A DNA stretch of 64,000 nucleotides. It comes from an uncultured Collinsella sp. GTDB lineage: Bacteria; Actinomycetota; Coriobacteriia; Coriobacteriales; Coriobacteriaceae. The notes under the pieces were generated by a model. It was not told the origin of the DNA. It did not search any database and saw only the letters and a program-made list of their open reading frames with translations. Shown piece by piece: positions 17,355 to 26,533 of this stretch (its first letter is position 1; each line of letters begins with the position of its first letter). The position numbers and the translations under genes are program-made. The stretch spans positions 18,382-82,381 of the forward strand of contig UQMK01000007.1 of the NCBI GenBank assembly GCA_900542085.1, read 5' to 3'.

Positions 17355-19058
17355 TTAGCCCAGCAGACTCAATCCCACGGAGACAAACGCCAGGATAACG
17401 CCGACGATGGACTCGCCGCCCAGCAGGCCGCTGGCAACGACCAGGCCCTGCTCCTGGAAGGCGGCATCCTTGGCAGCCTTCTCCTCGTCCGAAAGGCCTG
17501 CCTCGGCGTCGCGGTGTGCGGCCCACTTGTCGTAGGCGAGCTTGACGCAGGAGCCCAAGAAGGCCGTGAGCGACATGTAGAACGGCAGGTACACGCCCAG
17601 ACCGATCATCATGGCCGGAATGCCGAGCCAGTACATGACGATGCCGGCGATAAAGCCGCCCGCAAACCACGGCACGCTCGGGATGCCCGAGACCATGGTG
17701 GCGACCACGCTTGCCTGCGCGGCCACAAAGCTCTTGTCGGGGCCGAAGGCGTCCGGACCATAGGCGGTGACGAGCGCGACCATGACGGCGGCGGCGACCA
17801 GGGCGCCCACGATGCCGCCAATGGCCTGGCCGACCCACTGTGCACGCGGGTTGGTACCCAGTACGGCTCCGGCCTTAAAGTCGTTCATGACGTCGCCCGC
17901 AAGGCCGCACGCCACGGCCACGATGCCGGCGATAAAGAACAGCTTGACCTGTGCGAGCTGCGCGAAGGCTGCCACGATGAGCATGACGATGAGGCCAAAG
18001 ATCTCCATGGGGTCGATGCCCGTCTGGCCGCAGCTCTGAGCGCTCATAATGGTGGTGACAAAGGTGAACAGCGTTACGATGACGGCCGGAACGGGGCCGA
18101 GGTCGAGTGTGATGGCGACGATCACGGCGATGGCGGCGGTGCCCAGGCCGATGATGCCGGCGTCGAGCTTAAGCGAGCCCGAGATGAGCGACTGCTCGTC
18201 GGTGTCGGTGGAGCTGTCGGCGGCAAGACCGCGGACGATACCGGCGACCTGCGGCAGGATGTCCTTGAGGACGACGGCGACGCCAAAGCCCATCATAAGA
18301 CCCATACCGAGGGACTTGACGATACCCTGCGCGGTTACGACGTCGAACAGGCCGGCAGCGGTGCCGCCAACGATGATGCCAAAGTTGCCCAGCAGCGCGC
18401 CGGCAAACCAGAAGGCGACGGGGGCGAAGCCCACCAAAAAGCCGATGGACAGCAACATGGGCGAGTTGTAGATGGCAAAGGTCACGCCGGGGATATTGAG
18501 CGTGCACAGCATGCTGGGCACCACGCCCAGAGCGTCGCGAAGCACACTGTAGATGCCTGCGATGGCCATAGAGCCAAAGAGCTGCTTGCCGGTCTTGCCG
18601 CCGGCCTCGGTGGCACGCAGGGTCTGAGCTGCGGCATTGCCGGTGGGGAACTCCAACGCGGCGTCCACGATAAAGTGACGGTGGATGAGCGCTGTCGCCA
18701 GAAGGCCCAAGATGGTGCCGGCGAGCGCCACGATAAACATGTCGAGCCAGCTGATCTGGTCGGCATAGCCCAGCATCCAGGCGCCCGGGATGGTAAACGC
18801 CAGACCGCCGGCGACCATGGCGCCCGCGGACATGATGGTGTGGGTAACGTTGGCCTCGTTGAGGCTGGCGTTGCCCATGAGCTTCAGGAAGAACAGCGAA
18901 ATGACGGCAGCGAAAATGATCGGCCAGGGGAGTGCGCCCATCTTGAGGGCGGTGTAGGCCGAGCTTGCCGTGATGATCACGCAGCCAAGGACGCCGATGA
19001 CGACGCCGCGCAGCGTGAGTTGACCGCGCATCGAGGCGCGGTTCGAGGGATTGCTCAT
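17355..19058 (-). CDS. OPT-family oligopeptide / metal-chelate transporter
   Basis: 567 residues. The start at 19058 (MSNPSNRASMRGQLTLRG) follows AAGGAGTTCT on the minus strand. About 14 or more hydrophobic helices are visible. The first-helix block VVIGVLGCVIITASSAYTAL and FAAVISLFFLKLMGN, and later FPTGNAAAQTLRA, are typical of prokaryotic OPT transporters (proton-coupled peptide uptake). The substrate cannot be told. The gene ends with its own terminator and is divergent from coaX, with 192 bases between the two starts. Confidence 0.9.
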   Translation of the reverse strand: MSNPSNRASMRGQLTLRGVVIGVLGCVIITASSAYTALKMGALPWPIIFAAVISLFFLKLMGNASLNEANVTHTIMSAGAMVAGGLAFTIPGAWMLGYADQISWLDMFIVALAGTILGLLATALIHRHFIVDAALEFPTGNAAAQTLRATEAGGKTGKQLFGSMAIAGIYSVLRDALGVVPSMLCTLNIPGVTFAIYNSPMLLSIGFLVGFAPVAFWFAGALLGNFGIIVGGTAAGLFDVVTAQGIVKSLGMGLMMGFGVAVVLKDILPQVAGIVRGLAADSSTDTDEQSLISGSLKLDAGIIGLGTAAIAVIVAITLDLGPVPAVIVTLFTFVTTIMSAQSCGQTGIDPMEIFGLIVMLIVAAFAQLAQVKLFFIAGIVAVACGLAGDVMNDFKAGAVLGTNPRAQWVGQAIGGIVGALVAAAVMVALVTAYGPDAFGPDKSFVAAQASVVATMVSGIPSVPWFAGGFIAGIVMYWLGIPAMMIGLGVYLPFYMSLTAFLGSCVKLAYDKWAAHRDAEAGLSDEEKAAKDAAFQEQGLVVASGLLGGESIVGVILAFVSVGLSLLG

Positions 19059-19184
19059 ATAGAACTCCTTTGCGTATATCCGCTTCCCCCGCAAGCGCCG
19101 CTACGGATACGGCGCGGGAAGTCGGGTTACCAAGGGCCGCCGCGTGAGCTCGCAAACGACCGCGCACCAGTATAGCCGCAAGTT

Positions 19185-19202
19185 AGTCATTTTGGGATGA
19201 CT
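19185..19202. repeat. AGTCAATTTGGGA-family repeat with small hairpin
   Basis: AGTCAT-TTTGGG-ATGACT forms a 6-bp stem hairpin. Its left part matches AGTCAATTTGGGA (copies at 20766, 41202 and 54903) with one mismatch. It lies in the divergent gap between the OPT gene and coaX. Confidence 0.45.
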
Positions 19203-19250
19203 GGTTTAGGTAGGCGATATACTGCTGGGCAGACGAAAGGAGCGCCGACG

Positions 19251-20102
19251 ATGCTTAATGGGTGCGCATATATATTGACGGTCGACGTGGGCAACACGTT
19301 CATTCGCTTTGGCCTGTTTGCCGAGGATTCGGCCGCGGCGCAGGAGCGCCCGCTCGCGACGTGCGAGGTCACGACGCCGGCCCGTATTACGGCCGACGAA
19401 GCGCACATGCGACTTGCGCAGGTCATGGGCGCGCTCGCCGCCGATGCGGGTGTGCCCGGGGTGCTCGTACCTGCCGCGGCCGTGCTGAGCTGTGTGGTCC
19501 CGGCGCTCGAGCGTCCGTGGAAGGCAGCACTTTCCCGTACCTGTACGGGGCGCGTGCTGACCGTGGGGCCGGGCCTCAAGACCGGCATACCCGTGCACTA
19601 CGATGACCCGGCCGAGATCGGTCCCGACCGCATCGCCGACGCCGTGGCTGCCCGCGCTGTCTACGGCTCGCCGTGCATTGTAATCGACCTGGGCACCACG
19701 ACCAATATCGAGGTCATCGATGCGCACGGCACCTTTGTCGGCGGCGTTATCGCGCCGGGGCTGGCGCTCGGCGCCCGTTCGCTCTCGGCCGCTGCGGCGC
19801 GCCTGCCTCAGGTTGAGCCCTCGGCGCCGACGCACGTCATCGGCCGCAACACACGTGAGGCCATGCGCTCGGGCGTGGTTCTGGGCGAGGTGGCCCGCAT
19901 CGACGGCATGCTCGATATGGTGCTCGCCGAGATGCGCGCGACCAAGGTCGCGGGGGAGGGCGATGTGCCCATCGTCATTACCGGCGACGATGCCGAGGCA
20001 CTTGCGGCCCTTGTCGGTCATAGCCTGACGGTCGATGACGCACTGACGCTTCGGGGTCTCGCCGAGCTCTACCACATCAATCAAAAGCCCCGCCGCGCGT
20101 AG
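19251..20102 (+). CDS. coaX: Type III pantothenate kinase
   Basis: 283 residues from ATG 19251 behind GAAAGGAGCG; an upstream in-frame ATG lacks conservation. CoaX carries out the first step of coenzyme A synthesis, phosphorylating pantothenate with ATP and needing a monovalent cation. The ASKHA-fold motifs are LTVDVGNTFIRFGLF at the N-terminus, EIGPDRIADAVAA in the middle and VIDLGTTTNIEVI for the second phosphate loop. The length is slightly above the usual 255-260. It is followed 82 bases later by the dCMP deaminase. Confidence 0.93.
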   Translation: MLNGCAYILTVDVGNTFIRFGLFAEDSAAAQERPLATCEVTTPARITADEAHMRLAQVMGALAADAGVPGVLVPAAAVLSCVVPALERPWKAALSRTCTGRVLTVGPGLKTGIPVHYDDPAEIGPDRIADAVAARAVYGSPCIVIDLGTTTNIEVIDAHGTFVGGVIAPGLALGARSLSAAAARLPQVEPSAPTHVIGRNTREAMRSGVVLGEVARIDGMLDMVLAEMRATKVAGEGDVPIVITGDDAEALAALVGHSLTVDDALTLRGLAELYHINQKPRRA

Positions 20103-20184
20103 CGATGGGGCGGTGGGACAAAAACGTCTCCACCTTCCACCTGCTACAATGAGCCAAACTGTTGCGATTACGGAGGTGTCTGCC

Positions 20185-20709
20185 ATGTCGGACGATCTTC
20201 ATCAAACTGCGTCGGGCAAGCGCCGCGACGTTATTAGCTGGGATGAGTTCTTTATGAGCGTGGCCATTGCCGCACAGCGCCGCAGTAAGGACCCCAACAC
20301 GCAGGTGGGCGCGTGCATCGCCAACACCAACCACCGCATCCTTTCGGTGGGCTACAACGGTACGCCCTCGGCGCTCAACGACGACTTTTTCCCGTGGGGC
20401 ACGAGCGACGACCCGTTGCAGGATAAGCACAACTACGTGGTGCATGCCGAGGCTAACGCCGTGCTCAACTACCGCGGCTCGCTCAAAGACCTTGAGGGCT
20501 CCACGGTCTACGTCACGCTGTTCCCGTGCCACGACTGCGCCAAGATCCTGGCGCAGGTGGGTGTGGGCGAGGTCGTCTACCTGGACAATAAGTATGCCGA
20601 CACCGATGACGGCCGTATCAGCCGACGCATTCTCGACTCCTGTGGCATCAGCTACCGCCAGGTTATCGTCGATGTCCAGATTGGTACCGGGGGACAGACT
20701 CGGCAGTAA
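20185..20709 (+). CDS. Deoxycytidylate deaminase (dCMP/ComEB-like)
   Basis: 174 residues from ATG 20185 behind GGAGGTG. The zinc site is complete: VVHAEANAVLN (His and catalytic Glu) and LFPCHDCAKIL (two Cys). SKDPNTQVGACI and NGTPS are typical of the dCMP/CMP deaminase family rather than cytidine deaminase. It converts dCMP to dUMP, feeding dTMP synthesis. The C-terminus GGQTRQ is short and variable. A hairpin-capable stretch (GGTGG...CCACC, 20111-20140) lies before it. Confidence 0.9.
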   Translation: MSDDLHQTASGKRRDVISWDEFFMSVAIAAQRRSKDPNTQVGACIANTNHRILSVGYNGTPSALNDDFFPWGTSDDPLQDKHNYVVHAEANAVLNYRGSLKDLEGSTVYVTLFPCHDCAKILAQVGVGEVVYLDNKYADTDDGRISRRILDSCGISYRQVIVDVQIGTGGQTRQ

Positions 20710-20765
20710 TATGCGTTGTCGCTATCTGACGACGAACGCAGCTCAAAAAGTCTCAATAAGTCCCA

Positions 20766-20780
20766 TCCCAAATTGACTGC
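20766..20780 (-). repeat. AGTCAATTTGGGA-family repeat
   Basis: Read on the minus strand it gives AGTCAATTTGGGATGGGACT, matching copies at 41202, 54903 and (with one change) 19185. It lies between the deaminase and the NifU-like gene. Confidence 0.5.
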
Positions 20781-20889
20781 TCGTGAAAGTCGTGTCCGCG
20801 CGCATGGACGGCTCGTGAGCGGGTACATGGCTGTAGTAACATAGCTCTGTCCGCGGGCGCGCCCGCGTTATTGTGAGAAAGGAGCCCCT

Positions 20890-21168
20890 GTGGCTGTTAA
20901 CGAAGAGCTGCTTAAGAAGGTTCTTGAGGAGATCCGCCCCAACCTGCAGGCTGACGGCGGCGATATGGAGTATGTGGGCGTCGACGACGAGGGCGTCGTC
21001 CAGCTTGAGCTTCAGGGCGCCTGCGCCGGCTGCCCTATGAGCGCACTGACCCTGTCCATGGGTATCGAGCGTATCCTCAAGGAGCATGTGCCCGGCGTTA
21101 CCCGTGTTGAGCAGGTCAATGCCTCCGGCGAGACCGAGGACCTGTACGACGAGTACGCGCCGTTCTAA
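20890..21168 (+). CDS. NifU C-terminal-domain Fe-S cluster scaffold
   Basis: 92 residues starting at GTG 20890 behind AAAGGAGCC. The single NifU-type domain is complete, with LQADGGDMEYVGV and the cluster-binding CAGCPMSALTLSMGIE (Cys-x2-Cys). Such proteins assemble and pass [4Fe-4S] clusters to target enzymes, useful in an organism with Fe-S activases. It is a short stand-alone form like Nfu without an N-terminal extension. Confidence 0.92.
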   Translation: MAVNEELLKKVLEEIRPNLQADGGDMEYVGVDDEGVVQLELQGACAGCPMSALTLSMGIERILKEHVPGVTRVEQVNASGETEDLYDEYAPF

Positions 21169-21217
21169 GATGCGAAAGCTGCGGACGGCGTACTCCGCAT
21201 AGACGTTACGCCCAAAT

Positions 21218-21256
21218 ATGCGGCTGCGAGCGCAAGGCCCGCGGCCGCATTTGTAT
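21218..21256 (+). terminator. Possible terminator after the NifU-like gene
   Basis: ATGCGGC and GCCGCAT pair around a 19-base loop, followed by the weak T-run TTGTAT. The stem is only 7 bp, so this is tentative. Confidence 0.4.
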
Positions 21257-21277
21257 GTAGGGAGTAGGAGGGTCGAC

Positions 21278-22099
21278 ATGCTCAACGACTTGTACCATAT
21301 GCTTGATCCTGTCGCGATTTCGGCGGGGCCCATCACCATTTACTGGTACGGCTTGGCCTATGTGGTCGGAGCTCTGCTCACGGCGGTCGTCATGTACCGC
21401 ACACAGCGCCGTTGGGGTTTCGACATTACGGTCGACGACCTGACGAGCGTCGTGGTCGGTGTGGTCTTTGGCCTTATCATCGGCGCCCGTTTGTTCTACG
21501 TCATCTTTTACGGTGACGGCTACTACTGGGCGCATCCGCTCGAGATCTTTGCCACCAACGAGGGCGGCATGAGTTTCCACGGCGGCCTGGTGGGCGGCAT
21601 CATCGGCGGCGTGCTCGTGTGCCGCATGTACAAGCTCGACGCTTGGACTTTGGCAGACCTCGCGGTCATCGGTGCTCCGCTGGCCCTGTGCCTGGGGCGC
21701 TGCGCCAACTTTGTCAACGGCGAGCTGTGGGGCAAGCCAACCGATTTGCCCTGGGGCGTGATCTTTGGCGGTACCGCGGGCGATATGCCGCGCCATCCCT
21801 CCCAGCTCTACGAGGCATTCCTAGAGGGCATCGTGCTCTTCTGCATTCTGCAGGTGCTCAGCCGCAAAAAACCGCTGCTGCCCCAGGGCACGTTTATGGG
21901 CGTGTTTGTGATGGGTTACGGCATCGTCCGCTTCCTCATTGAGTTTGTGCGCGTGCCCGATGCCCAGCTGGGCTATCTGCTGGGCGGCGTCATCACCATG
22001 GGTCAGCTGTTGAGTCTGCCACTCGTGATTGCAGGCCTGGCGCTCATCATCTTCGCCCGACACCGCAATCGCCCCCAGCGCATCTACCTCGACGCCTAG
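21278..22099 (+). CDS. lgt: Prolipoprotein diacylglyceryl transferase
   Basis: 273 residues from ATG 21278 behind TAGGAGGG. Lgt moves diacylglycerol from phosphatidylglycerol to the lipobox cysteine of prolipoproteins in the membrane. Visible marks are about seven membrane helices, GGMSFHGGLVGGIIGG (the conserved HGGL loop), LCLGRCANFVNGELWGKP with the signature Arg and Asn, and RHPSQLYEAFLEG near the end. The length is normal. A 33-nt hairpin with a T-run follows 10 bases after the stop. Confidence 0.95.
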   Translation: MLNDLYHMLDPVAISAGPITIYWYGLAYVVGALLTAVVMYRTQRRWGFDITVDDLTSVVVGVVFGLIIGARLFYVIFYGDGYYWAHPLEIFATNEGGMSFHGGLVGGIIGGVLVCRMYKLDAWTLADLAVIGAPLALCLGRCANFVNGELWGKPTDLPWGVIFGGTAGDMPRHPSQLYEAFLEGIVLFCILQVLSRKKPLLPQGTFMGVFVMGYGIVRFLIEFVRVPDAQLGYLLGGVITMGQLLSLPLVIAGLALIIFARHRNRPQRIYLDA

Positions 22100-22109
22100 C
22101 CACCACATA

Positions 22110-22142
22110 CCACCATAAAGGGGACAGGCACCTTTGTGGTGG
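22110..22142 (+). repeat. 33-nt hairpin-family element (terminator-like)
   Basis: Arms CCACCATAAAG and CTTTGTGGTGG with GGGGAC at positions 11-16 of the 33 bases and ACAGGCAC in the loop, followed by TTTT at 22143-22146. It probably ends the lgt transcript. Confidence 0.75.
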
Positions 22143-22170
22143 TTTTGCCGGGCAACGATGGCAGAACCGT

Positions 22171-22224
22171 AACGTTTCCCCAGATAAAACCTGCCAAAAT
22201 AAACCTGTCCCTTTTTGGCAGGTT
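22171..22224 (-). repeat. Compound 33-nt hairpin + tail repeat, copy 1
   Basis: On the minus strand this carries the CCTGCCAAAA...TTTTGGCAGG hairpin with AGGGACAGG in the loop, followed by TTTATCTGGGGAAACG. The same roughly 53-bp unit occurs at 27054-27104 and 53661-53713. Here it points against the flanking genes. Confidence 0.8.
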
Positions 22225-22245
22225 TCTAGAAAGGCTATTCGGACT

Positions 22246-24429
22246 GTGAAGGATTCCGACCTCTCCGCAACGGCTGCGCGCGACGCCGCCCGCATCGTTT
22301 GGTTTAAGCGCTATCCCGCCAAGCAGACGCTCATCGCATTTTTGCTCGCCCTGCTGGCGACTACGGCGTTTTCCATCGATCCCGCCCCGGTGTCGAGCAA
22401 TGCGGTCCTGGCGATCGACCCCAAGGCGACGGGCACGCTCTACGTGTGCTACGAGGTACTTCTCTCGTTTGCCGGCCATACCGACGCAGTGATGCTGCTC
22501 GCGCTTGCCTGCTTGCTCACGCTGCCGTTTCGCTATGTGTTCTTTGGCCGCGGTGACGCTTGGCGCCCGTCGGTCGTGCTGCCATCGCTGTTCTTTGCCG
22601 TTTGCATGGTGTTCGGCCGTAGCTACGACCTTACCGATTCGGCAGAGATTGTGCTGGGCGACAAGGCACGCGTTATCTGCGCTTGGATTGGCGGCGCGGG
22701 CTGGATGCTTCTGGCGATTGTGGCCTTCTATCTGGCTTTTGAGTTTCTGGATTGGTTGAGCTCCCGCCGCATTCCGTTTTCTGAGACCCACTTTGGTCGC
22801 GTGTGGCGTGTTGCCCACGCCGTGCTCTCGGTCCATCCCTTTGTCGGGCCGTTTCTTGTGCTCATGATTGTCTGGGCGCCCACGCTTATCGCCTCGCTGC
22901 CCGGCCTCTTTATGGGAGATACGGGTGCGCAGATTCGCCAGTGGTTCAACTACCCCAACGGCACGAGCGACTACCTGCGCCTGCTTAACCCCAACGTGCT
23001 ACTCAACGGCCATCATCCGGTGGTGCACACAGCCATCATCGGCTCGTGCGTCCAGCTGGGGCTTTCACTGTTCAACAGCGCCAATGCGGGCCTTGCCATC
23101 TACACTTGTGCTCAATTCGTCATCACCGCCGCCTGTATGGCCTACTCCATATCGTCGCTGCGCAAGCTGGGCGTGAGCCTGCCGGTCCGCGGCGTCATCT
23201 TGTTGTTCTTTTCATTTATTCCGATGTTCTCCAATTACGCGGCGCTGCTGACCAAAGATGTGCTGTTTGCCGACGCGTTTTTGGTGCTGTTGGTGCAGAC
23301 CGTCAAGCTCGTGGCCTGCGGCCTGCCCCGTCGCGATGCCAATGCCGACCGTGCGGGCGAACAGAGGCCCGTGCTCTTTGCGCGCCATGACTGGTTGCTG
23401 CTCGCTCTGGGCGCCATGGGTTCCACGTTTCTGCGCAACGGCGGTTTGGTGTTTCCCCTGGCGGCCTGCGTGATTGCGGCGGCGTTTTGCGCTTGGGACG
23501 CGCATGTGGCCCGTCGCGTGACCAAACAGTCTGGCATCGCGCCCTTGTACGCCACGCCGCGCTTCCGCTGGGCCGGCGTGCTCGCAGTGCTCGCGCTCTG
23601 CCTTGTCTCCAACATGTATTTCACCAAGGTATTTATGCCGGCGCACGATATCACGCCGGGCTCCAAGCGCGAGATCCTCTCGATTCCGTTTCAGCAGACG
23701 GCGCGCTTCGTCCAAAAGCACGACGGCCTTAATTCTGGCGTTAACCCCAAGGTCAAAGACGATGGCATGATTGAGGAAGCTCCCTGCGACGGCTTGGTGA
23801 CCGACGAAGAGCGTGCCGTGATCGACCGTGTGCTCAAGTACGAGAATCTGGGCCGCCGCTACAACCCGGATAAGTCGGACGCCGTCAAAAATTGCTTTAA
23901 CGAGTACGCCTCGCAGGAGGACATCAAGGCCTATTTTGAGTTGTGGGCCCAGATGTTCAAAAAGGATCCCGAGTGCTATATCTCGGCGCTCATCAATAAC
24001 TACTACGGCTACTTTTATCCGAGTGCCCGCGATGCGTGGGTCTACAGCACGGCGCGCAGTGCCGAGATTATGGCGAAGCCCGATAACCTTAAGTACTTTG
24101 ACTTCCATCCGGTCGACAGCAAGGTCGTGCGCTGGTGCGACCATCTGATCAACCTGTACCGCGTGGCGGTGCAGCGCATCCCGTTTATCTCGCTCACCAT
24201 GAGCTCGGCCACCTACGTGTGGATCATGATTTCCGTAGTGGTCTACCTGTTGCGCCGCCATTCGTGGCGCGCGCTGGCCATCTGGATACCGCTGCTGGGT
24301 GTGCTCGCCGTGTGCCTGATCGGTCCATGTAACGGCTCGACCTACATGCGCTACCTGTACCCAGTCATTGCATGCATGCCCTTCGCCATCGGTGCCACGA
24401 TCACCCGCAGCGACCTCCTCTGGGCCTAA
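22246..24429 (+). CDS. Large multi-pass membrane protein (DUF6020-like)
   Basis: 727 residues from GTG 22246 behind AGAAAGG. About 12-14 hydrophobic helices fill most of the chain. A long hydrophilic stretch near residues 480-610 (KPRREILS-type region through KSDAVKNCFNEYASQED and ALINNYYGYFYPSARDAW) lies before the last helices. The GLFMGDTGAQIRQWFN motif after helix 5-6 and HHPVVHTAIIG resemble uncharacterised DUF6020 proteins, which look like GT-C-fold glycosyltransferases with an early acidic residue. Inference: transfer of a lipid-linked sugar to a surface polymer. It sits alone between lgt and yebC. Confidence 0.65.
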   Translation: MKDSDLSATAARDAARIVWFKRYPAKQTLIAFLLALLATTAFSIDPAPVSSNAVLAIDPKATGTLYVCYEVLLSFAGHTDAVMLLALACLLTLPFRYVFFGRGDAWRPSVVLPSLFFAVCMVFGRSYDLTDSAEIVLGDKARVICAWIGGAGWMLLAIVAFYLAFEFLDWLSSRRIPFSETHFGRVWRVAHAVLSVHPFVGPFLVLMIVWAPTLIASLPGLFMGDTGAQIRQWFNYPNGTSDYLRLLNPNVLLNGHHPVVHTAIIGSCVQLGLSLFNSANAGLAIYTCAQFVITAACMAYSISSLRKLGVSLPVRGVILLFFSFIPMFSNYAALLTKDVLFADAFLVLLVQTVKLVACGLPRRDANADRAGEQRPVLFARHDWLLLALGAMGSTFLRNGGLVFPLAACVIAAAFCAWDAHVARRVTKQSGIAPLYATPRFRWAGVLAVLALCLVSNMYFTKVFMPAHDITPGSKREILSIPFQQTARFVQKHDGLNSGVNPKVKDDGMIEEAPCDGLVTDEERAVIDRVLKYENLGRRYNPDKSDAVKNCFNEYASQEDIKAYFELWAQMFKKDPECYISALINNYYGYFYPSARDAWVYSTARSAEIMAKPDNLKYFDFHPVDSKVVRWCDHLINLYRVAVQRIPFISLTMSSATYVWIMISVVVYLLRRHSWRALAIWIPLLGVLAVCLIGPCNGSTYMRYLYPVIACMPFAIGATITRSDLLWA

Positions 24430-24436
24430 CCAAAGA

Positions 24437-24469
24437 TTGGCACATTGGGGTCAGGCTGCTTTGCGCCAA
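24437..24469 (+). repeat. 33-nt hairpin-family element
   Basis: Arms TTGGCACA and TGCGCCAA with GGGGTC at positions 11-16 and AGGCTGCTTTG after it. It lies 8 bases after the DUF6020-like gene's stop codon. Confidence 0.7.
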
Positions 24470-24600
24470 GGGCTTGCATCATCACGACGCCTTCATTTTG
24501 GGGTTTATCTTGCAGGCCGGTAGGTATATCATAACGACGTTTGTTTATATTGCCCGAGCATCCACGCTGGGCTTTAGGTCGAAACCGATAGGAGACACGT

Positions 24601-25407
24601 ATGTCCGGACACTCTAAGTGGGCCACAACCAAGCATCGTAAGGGCGCGCAGGACGCCAAGCGTTCCGCCCTCTTCTCCAAGCTCAGCCGCAACATCACCG
24701 TTGCTGCCCGTCTCGGCGGCGACCCGCTGCCCGAGAACAACGCCAGCCTCGCCGCTGCCGTTGCCAAGGCCAAGGCTCAGTCCATGCCTAAGGACAAGAT
24801 CAAGTCCGCTATCGATAAAGCCTTTGGTTCGGGTGCCGATGCCGCCGTCTACGAGAACATCGTGTACGAGGGCTACGGTCCCGCCGGTGTCGCCGTCTAC
24901 GTCGACTGCCTGACCGACAACCGCAACCGTACTGCTGCCGATGTCCGTTCCGCCTTCTCCCACGCTGGTGGCAACCTGGGCACCTCCGGTTCCGTCGCCT
25001 TCCAGTTTGAGCGCAAGGGCCAGATCGTCGTTGCCAAGGAGGTCCTGGACGAGAACGCCAAGAAGGAAACCATGATCGCCAACGGTGCTGCCGGTGACGA
25101 GGATGAGTTCATGATGGCGATCGCCGAGGCCGGTGGCGAGGACTACGAGGACGCCGGCGAGGAGTGGATCGTCTGGACCGCTGCCAACGACGTCATGGCT
25201 GTTTCCAAGGCACTCGAGGAGCAGGGCATCCAGGTCAAGGGCTCCGAGACCACCATGGTCCCGACCACCCCGACCGAGGTTTCCGGCGCCGACGCCAAGA
25301 AGGTCCAGCGCCTCATCGACCGTCTTGAGGAGCTCGACGACGTCCAGGACGTCTACAGCACCATGGACATGACCGACGAGGTCATCGCTGCCCTCGAGGA
25401 GGAGTAG
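24601..25407 (+). CDS. yebC: YebC/PmpR/TACO1-family protein
   Basis: 268 residues, start MSGHSKWATTKHRKGAQDAKR, the family signature. FSKLSRNITVAARLGG, the MPKDKIKSAIDKA helix and YEGYGPAGVAVYVDCLTDNRNRTAADVR also match. Family members act as transcriptional regulators or, as shown for some, help ribosomes pass proline stretches. The protein is about 20 residues longer than usual, the extra length being acidic insertions near 160-190 and at the C-terminus (ALEEE). The ribosome site is weak (TAGGAGACACGT). Confidence 0.93.
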   Translation: MSGHSKWATTKHRKGAQDAKRSALFSKLSRNITVAARLGGDPLPENNASLAAAVAKAKAQSMPKDKIKSAIDKAFGSGADAAVYENIVYEGYGPAGVAVYVDCLTDNRNRTAADVRSAFSHAGGNLGTSGSVAFQFERKGQIVVAKEVLDENAKKETMIANGAAGDEDEFMMAIAEAGGEDYEDAGEEWIVWTAANDVMAVSKALEEQGIQVKGSETTMVPTTPTEVSGADAKKVQRLIDRLEELDDVQDVYSTMDMTDEVIAALEEE

Positions 25408-25476
25408 CGCCCGCACGGATTGAGCCGTGCATATCTGGGCATAATGAAGCGAGCATGCAAGCCTCGTGGAATAGAT

Positions 25477-25518
25477 GAGCCGGATCCGCGTGCATGAGGC
25501 ACCGGACCCGGCTCTTTT
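25477..25518 (+). terminator. Intrinsic terminator after yebC
   Basis: GAGCCGG pairs with CCGGCTC around a 24-base loop that itself holds CCG/CGG pairing, followed by TTTTAT. Confidence 0.7.
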
Positions 25519-25573
25519 ATAATGATGCGAATCGTTTTGCATTCTGTGGATCAAGATTTGAAGGGAGCGCCGC

Positions 25574-26119
25574 ATGCGCGTGCTCAAACGAGCCCTGGCG
25601 ATCGTGTATCTTGCCGCCGCCGTCGTGGCGCTGGGCACGTTAGTCTGCCAGTTTTGGGGACCATATACCTATCGCTTTATGCTGCTGATGCGCGATCCGC
25701 TGCCTCGTATCGTTGTTACGGCGTGCGGCGGTGTCGTGGCGCTCGGCGTGCTTGTGGGTTTCTTCCGCTTGGTGTTTGCTCGTCGCGAGCCGTCCTGCGT
25801 GCATCCGGCGGGGGAGCGCAATATCGAGGTCACGCTCGCAGCCCTCTCCTCGTGTGCTCGCACCGCGGCGGAGCGCGACGACCGAGTGATGATCGAGCAT
25901 GTCGAGGCACGCGTGCAGGGCTCCGATGAATCGCGCGTCCGTTTTAAGGTTGACGCCATCGCGCTCGACGACCGGGACGTGGCCTCCCTTGCAGCCGCGA
26001 TGCAGCAACGTATCGAGGAGGCCTGCGACACCATGCTCGGTACGCCGGGCACGACCGCACGCGTTCGTTTTTTGCCGTCCAAGACTACCGTCCAGACCGT
26101 GGAGGTTTCCGGTGAGTGA
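25574..26119 (+). CDS. amaP: Alkaline-shock membrane anchor protein (AmaP-like)
   Basis: 181 residues, ATG 25574 behind GAAGGGAGCG. Two N-terminal membrane helices (VYLAAAVVALGTLVCQF and VVTACGGVVALGVLVGFF) are followed by a soluble Asp23-like domain (NIEVTLAALSSCARTAAE...RVRFKVDAIALDD). In Firmicutes AmaP anchors Asp23 at the membrane. Here it overlaps the next gene by 8 bases, and asp23 follows, so the three form one envelope-stress operon. Confidence 0.8.
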   Translation: MRVLKRALAIVYLAAAVVALGTLVCQFWGPYTYRFMLLMRDPLPRIVVTACGGVVALGVLVGFFRLVFARREPSCVHPAGERNIEVTLAALSSCARTAAERDDRVMIEHVEARVQGSDESRVRFKVDAIALDDRDVASLAAAMQQRIEEACDTMLGTPGTTARVRFLPSKTTVQTVEVSGE

Positions 26120-26489
26120 TACCAATCAAGACAAGACCGTCCGCACTCCGCGCCTGACCATCGATCAGAGCGCTGCGCCGGCAGGCGAGGTCGTCGATCC
26201 CAAGGTAGAGGGCGCCGAGTCGCATGACGCGGTCGCCGATGATTTTGATGAGGCCATGGGTCTCATCAAGGGTACGGGGGCAGCCATCTGGAGCTATGCC
26301 GTCCGTCATCCCAACACCACGCTTGGGGCCGTCGCTGGTTTTGTGCTCGCCGTGCTGGTGCTCACGCTCGGCCTGTGGGATACGCTCGTCATCGCTTTCT
26401 TTGTGCTGATCGGCGCCGTGATTGGCCAGATCCGCGACGGCGAGAACGGGATCGTCAACTTCTTCGGCCGTCTGTTTAGCGGTCGCTAG
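26112..26489 (+). CDS. DUF2273 small membrane protein of the Asp23 operon
   Basis: 125 residues from GTG 26112, which overlaps the amaP stop codon; GGAGG at 26101-26105 is its ribosome site. A hydrophilic head of about 60 residues is followed by two helices (PNTTLGAVAGFVLAVLVLTL and LVIAFFVLIGAVIGQI) and GENGIVNFFGRLFSGR, the DUF2273 ending. It is usually found between amaP and asp23. The long acidic head is more than most members have. Confidence 0.8.
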   Translation: MSDTNQDKTVRTPRLTIDQSAAPAGEVVDPKVEGAESHDAVADDFDEAMGLIKGTGAAIWSYAVRHPNTTLGAVAGFVLAVLVLTLGLWDTLVIAFFVLIGAVIGQIRDGENGIVNFFGRLFSGR

Positions 26490-26533
26490 CATGTATTCGA
26501 CCGCCGCGTGTGCGGTGGGCATAAGGAGGAACC

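Noticed and set aside
17115..19175. A 686-codon plus-strand frame opposite the OPT transporter
   Set aside because: The minus strand has a full transporter with ribosome site and terminator; the plus-strand product is a Gly/His/Asp-rich shadow.
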